Source: Ferroplasma sp037442045 (GTDB lineage: Archaea; Thermoplasmatota; Thermoplasmata; Thermoplasmatales; Thermoplasmataceae). Taken from it: a stretch of 8,828 bases of DNA. This document shows, piece after piece, positions 5,735 to 8,828 of the stretch. The stretch's first letter is position 1; each line of letters begins with the position of its first letter. Location of the stretch: the NCBI RefSeq assembly GCF_037442045.1, contig NZ_JBBIRC010000052.1, positions 1 to 8,828 of the forward strand, in the 5' to 3' direction. The translations under genes and the position numbers were made by a program. The notes under the pieces are model-generated. The model made no database searches. It was not told where the DNA came from and saw only the letters and a list, made by a program, of their open reading frames with translations.

Positions 5735-6859
5735 ATGATGAAGTTAATGAATATAGAATTCACCGATGCTGGAATGGTTGTTCCCGACAATCTGACTGTT
5801 GGTTATATAGATGGCGACGGCATCGGCCCTGAAATTACAAAATCTATGATTGATGTTGTTAACAGCGCAATAGAGCTTGCTTACGGAGGCGACAAATCAA
5901 TAGAATGGCAAAAGATCTTAATAGGCGCTGAAGCTTATGAAAAACTTGGCACCTATATGCCAGAGGATTCAATTAAGGAAATAAAGAAGATTGCCGTTAT
6001 TATGAAATCCACACTGAATATAATGCCAGACAATAGGGATATAAATTCTATTTTAAGAAAGAGGATTGGCCTGTATTCAAATATAAGGGTAATTGAGTAT
6101 ATAGAAGGAATGGATACTGTAATAAATACATTCAACAGGCTTAAACTTGCGGTTATAAGGGATTCCCTGCCAGGCATCCATGTCTTTTATCATGCATCAG
6201 AAAGTACGGATGAATTGATAAAATTTATAATGGATAATTATGATATAAATATCACACAGGATGCAGAAGTATATATGGCTACCCAAAGCAGATTCAGGGC
6301 GAGGAAGATTGCAAGGCATGCCATAGAGTACTGTAAGGAGAATGGAAATACAAAGATTACGATAGTTGAAAATCATTATGGATCTGAATTTGCACAGTGG
6401 TGCAAAGAAGAAATTTCAAAACAGGATGATGTAAAATATGAAACCATTAAGGTCAGGCAGTTCATGAAAAATTTGCTTTCTTCCCCGGAGAACTATGAAG
6501 TTGTTTTAATGGATAATGTTTTAAGCGGTACATTTATAGATTATCTAATGGGGGCAATTAATATAGAATACGGTTCAAGCATTGGTGACGAATGTGCGAT
6601 TTTTGAAGCCGTTCAGTCATCGCTGCCATCAGAGGCGGGATACGATGTTGCTGACCCACTTTCATTTATACTTTCCGGAACCGAAATGCTAATGCATATC
6701 GGATGGAAGGATGCAGCAAAAATAATAAAGAATGCCATATCCAGTGCTTTTAAAGACAATAAAATACCAAAAGACCTTACGTCAAGAACGGGCATAACAG
6801 CGATAAAATGTTCAGAGTTTTCATCTGAAATAATAAAACGCATGAGTGGCTCAAAGTAA
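5735..6859 (+). CDS. Isocitrate dehydrogenase-family protein, catalytic residues lost (probable pseudoenzyme)
   Basis: The 374-residue protein aligns along its length with NADP-type isocitrate dehydrogenase: YIDGDGIGPEIT (24-35), NSILRKRIGLYSNIR (104-118), SIGDECAIFEA (282-292), HIGWKDAA and a KCSEF...II..M tail like that of the E. coli enzyme. By E. coli numbering, the substrate residues Asn115, Arg119, Arg129 and Arg153 persist as Asn104, Arg108, Arg118 and Arg142. However, Ser113 is Asp102, Tyr160 is His149, and catalytic Lys230 is missing (no Lys from 208 to 223). Metal ligands Asp283 and Asp307 are Arg241 and Gly265; only Asp311 (Asp269) remains. The NADP motif around His339 is QSSLPSEAG. 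Normal oxidative decarboxylation is therefore unlikely. The frame is intact, so a non-catalytic or altered role is inferred. Starts at 5735, 5738 or 5747 are possible. The 3' end overlaps the next gene by 9 bases. Confidence 0.8.
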   Translation: MMKLMNIEFTDAGMVVPDNLTVGYIDGDGIGPEITKSMIDVVNSAIELAYGGDKSIEWQKILIGAEAYEKLGTYMPEDSIKEIKKIAVIMKSTLNIMPDNRDINSILRKRIGLYSNIRVIEYIEGMDTVINTFNRLKLAVIRDSLPGIHVFYHASESTDELIKFIMDNYDINITQDAEVYMATQSRFRARKIARHAIEYCKENGNTKITIVENHYGSEFAQWCKEEISKQDDVKYETIKVRQFMKNLLSSPENYEVVLMDNVLSGTFIDYLMGAINIEYGSSIGDECAIFEAVQSSLPSEAGYDVADPLSFILSGTEMLMHIGWKDAAKIIKNAISSAFKDNKIPKDLTSRTGITAIKCSEFSSEIIKRMSGSK

Positions 6860-8572
6860 TGTATTATTGCCTGAAAACATTGTTGGGAAAGGATTCGGCG
6901 GAGATATGATGCCAGAGGTTATATTTATATTAACTATTGTCGCCTGGTTCCCTGTTCCAATTATGATAATTTTTAATAATCCCGGATTGGATGACTGGAA
7001 AAAAAGCGTTGCATTTGTACGCGGTGGTATAATTAAATACATATTATGCCCAAATAGTGATATCATTGATAAATTGGAAGGATTCATATATAGATTAATA
7101 TTGCTGTAAATTAAAATGAGTTTTATTTTTAAGGTAGTATTTCCGGGATTGTCAATTGTAATATTGAATGATTTTCCAGCCTGTTCCGTAAGATTTTGTG
7201 GCTCAATTTTCTTATCAACACTTATATTTTTATCCGGCTTCAAAAAATAAACAGAAACTGTTTTGTGAAATATATCTGTTCCTGTATTTACTGTTATATT
7301 GAAATTACGCTCTCCGCTGTAATTAGAATTATATGTAATCAGATTTAATGTATATACAGTAGCTGTGTTATTTACATGCCTTACATCACTTACTTTAAAA
7401 GTTCCAGGATTAACGGAAAAAGTTGGAACAACATTCATTCCGTAATTATACACAGTGACATTTACGCTGACGTTCCCCGGATTTGCACTTTGCACGATAT
7501 AAGGTGAATCTGGAATTGCTACATTGCTGTTGTTTGTGCTATGGAGGGGAAGTGGTGCAAAACCCAGAACCAGTATAATTATGACTATTATGCCAAGTGT
7601 CCTGATAGAAACCTGTGGCCTGAAAAAGTTGTTCATGGGTAGGGCACCACGAATTCCAAGTATCAGAGAAATGGCAACAAGTATGAGTATGTAAGGGTAT
7701 ACAATACTGGCAGCAAGAAGTATGGCAGTTCCAGCATATGAAGCGTATTTGAAATGTTTCCCCATAATCCCGGAAAAAACAATGCCACCATCTAGAAATC
7801 CAACTGGCAATGCATTTAATGCTGTGATAACAATGCCTGCATATCCGGCAAGTTGCAGTGGATCGGGAAGTATAAATGCCGGAAAGAAACGTTCAAGCAC
7901 CAGTGGAAATAAGAGTGGGAAATTTAGAATTGATACTGGAGAATGTATTCCAGCATTGTAATTTGCAGATGGCATAATAAAAGTGCCTGCAATTACCAAA
8001 AAAATTGATGAAAAAAATCCAAATAATAGTGATAATGTGCCAGCCTGAATCATTGATTTTGAATCACGGAACTGGTTTTTATTTGAGTTTATTGTTCCGA
8101 GGGTTCCAAGCCCGGGAGATGGAATAAAAATAGGAAATTTATATTTAATATGATTTTTTCTCAGTACTGTGTATTTTCCAAATTCACGAAAAAGGAGAAT
8201 GGAGAATAGAGGAATGGCATAGAATAGTGAACCACCTAAAATGCTTTTATACATTGTAGCGGAGTAATAATCGGAATAGTAAACAAAGCCAGAATATATG
8301 AGGGTAGCTATAGAAACAAGTAACATAAAAATTTTAATTCCATTTCTTTCCCTGCTTATGTTTCCATTGCCTATTACAATGATTTGATTGTCAGGATAAT
8401 CATTTGTAAATGCAGTAACTCCAATTCTATTCAGTTCATCAAGCAGATATGAAAATGTGTTTCTATTTTTTATGGAACTAATGTGGAATACCATGGAGTA
8501 TTTTGTATTATCCAAATCAGTTACATCGTAATACCTGTTTACTATTCCTTCTATAATTTGAGAATCAATCAC
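6851..8572 (-). CDS. Site-2-protease (M50) family membrane protein with degenerate zinc motif and glycosylated-type ectodomain
   Basis: The 573-residue protein has three parts. A soluble alpha/beta-looking N-terminal domain (about 1-75) is followed by a polytopic core of roughly six to seven hydrophobic segments (about 78-345). A C-terminal region (about 350-573) with Ig/CARDB-like beta repeats follows, holding about 14 N-x-S/T sequons and probably lying outside the cell. The core matches archaeal site-2 proteases and plant EGY proteins: the equivalent of HExxH, then IKYKFPIFIPSPGLGTLGTI, then NALPVGFLDGG with Asn253 and Asp261. The HExxH position reads Arg129-Glu-Phe-Gly-Lys133, so both zinc-binding histidines are gone and proteolysis is doubtful. 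The start is GTG at 8572, overlapping the upstream TAG as TAGTG; in-frame stops exclude any earlier start. It probably forms an operon with the upstream gene. Confidence 0.82.
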   Translation of the reverse strand: MIDSQIIEGIVNRYYDVTDLDNTKYSMVFHISSIKNRNTFSYLLDELNRIGVTAFTNDYPDNQIIVIGNGNISRERNGIKIFMLLVSIATLIYSGFVYYSDYYSATMYKSILGGSLFYAIPLFSILLFREFGKYTVLRKNHIKYKFPIFIPSPGLGTLGTINSNKNQFRDSKSMIQAGTLSLLFGFFSSIFLVIAGTFIMPSANYNAGIHSPVSILNFPLLFPLVLERFFPAFILPDPLQLAGYAGIVITALNALPVGFLDGGIVFSGIMGKHFKYASYAGTAILLAASIVYPYILILVAISLILGIRGALPMNNFFRPQVSIRTLGIIVIIILVLGFAPLPLHSTNNSNVAIPDSPYIVQSANPGNVSVNVTVYNYGMNVVPTFSVNPGTFKVSDVRHVNNTATVYTLNLITYNSNYSGERNFNITVNTGTDIFHKTVSVYFLKPDKNISVDKKIEPQNLTEQAGKSFNITIDNPGNTTLKIKLILIYSNINLYMNPSNLSMISLFGHNMYLIIPPRTNATLFFQSSNPGLLKIIIIGTGNQATIVNINITSGIISPPNPFPTMFSGNNTLL

Positions 8573-8828
8573 TATCTACTAAATACTAAAACCTCCTTTA
8601 TTAACTTTTCATTTATTTCCGGAATGCATCTAGCAGTAAACAATTTTTTATTCTTTAATATTGCTTCCAGCTTGATGCCACGATCCGAGAGACCGTCTAT
8701 AAGCCTGTCTATTTTTCCATCAAGCCCAATAGCAGTAACTTCTGTTTTTGCATTTATAATTACTGCCATTACATTTTTCCTGAATATGCTTTTAATAAAT
8801 AAGTTCAATTCTTCCTTATCAAGATTTG
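8572..8828 (-). CDS. Unrecognised protein, C-terminal part (gene continues beyond the right edge)
   Basis: I do not recognise this family. At least 84 residues are visible. The frame stays open to the window edge, so the TTG at 8808 is probably internal and the true start lies outside. The visible part has no membrane segment and looks like a small alpha/beta domain. A strand (VMAVIINA), a second strand (VTAIGLD) and a helix (IDRLIDGLSDRG) are followed by another strand and a charged C-terminal helix (EINEKLIKEVL). It ends with TAG overlapping the GTG of the site-2-protease-like gene by one base, which implies co-transcription and probably translational coupling. A functional link with that membrane protein is possible but unproven. 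Confidence 0.65.
   Translation of the reverse strand, partial: NLDKEELNLFIKSIFRKNVMAVIINAKTEVTAIGLDGKIDRLIDGLSDRGIKLEAILKNKKLFTARCIPEINEKLIKEVLVFSR
8591..8597 (-). promoter_or_regulatory. Shine-Dalgarno-like sequence upstream of the site-2-protease-like gene
   Basis: Read on the minus strand this is AGGAGGT, a strong anti-16S match, inside the end of the upstream gene (Lys-Glu-Val codons). It lies about 18 bases before the GTG at 8572, farther than usual, so it may help reinitiation or may be a chance product of the codons. Confidence 0.3.

Noticed and set aside
5735..6859. Isopropylmalate or homoisocitrate dehydrogenase as the identity of this gene
   Set aside because: The SIGDECAIFEA, HIGW and KCSEF blocks resemble isocitrate dehydrogenase of the E. 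coli type, and residues needed for any of these reactions are missing.
6846..7109. An 87-codon plus-strand ORF opposite the end of the protease-like gene
   Set aside because: It lies wholly antisense to a well-supported coding region and resembles no family; its hydrophobic composition mirrors the opposite strand.
1..8828. CRISPR arrays, transposons, tRNA or rRNA genes
   Set aside because: No regularly spaced repeats, terminal inverted repeats, transposase motifs, or tRNA/rRNA-like sequences were found on either strand.

Overview
The window looks like chromosomal DNA of a thermoacidophilic archaeon of the order Thermoplasmatales, probably near Ferroplasma or Acidiplasma. This is inferred from content. 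The DNA is AT-rich, with heavy use of ATA (Ile) and AGA/AGG (Arg). There is an archaeal Dph2 (diphthamide synthesis) and a CDKAL1-type tRNA methylthiotransferase. Several genes have a TATA-like box about 24-27 bases before the start codon and no Shine-Dalgarno sequence, which suggests leaderless mRNAs.

Layout. Bases 1-173 are non-coding and carry a repeated TTACGTAA motif and a TATA-like box. A flavin oxidoreductase of the ferredoxin-NADP reductase type (174-1190, +) follows, then dph2 (1216-2220, +), whose TATA box lies across the stop codon of the previous gene. The methylthiotransferase gene (2202-3404, -) converges on dph2 and overlaps it. A 181-base divergent promoter region (3405-3585) with palindromes leads to an Lrp/AsnC-type regulator (3586-4125, +). 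That gene ends 4 bases from the end of an aspartate ammonia-lyase gene (4130-5497, -). A second divergent region (5498-5734) leads to an isocitrate dehydrogenase-family gene (5735-6859, +). Its end overlaps a membrane site-2-protease-family gene (6851-8572, -). The latter is preceded, with a 1-base TAGTG overlap, by a gene that runs off the right edge (8572-8828, -).

How the genes relate. dph2 and the methylthiotransferase both modify the translation machinery (EF-2 and tRNA). The Lrp-type regulator next to aspartate ammonia-lyase suggests amino-acid and nitrogen control, but no direct link can be shown.

The most striking result is that two adjacent genes appear to encode catalytically dead members of well-known enzyme families. 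The isocitrate dehydrogenase homologue has lost the catalytic Tyr and Lys, two of three metal-binding Asp and the NADP-binding motif, and has Asp where the E. coli enzyme has its regulatory Ser113. The site-2-protease homologue has Arg-Glu-Phe-Gly-Lys in place of the zinc-binding HExxH motif but keeps the NxxPxxxLDGG motif, and carries a large outward domain rich in glycosylation sequons. Both reading frames are intact, which points to retained non-catalytic roles rather than decay. No tRNA, rRNA, mobile element or CRISPR array was seen.
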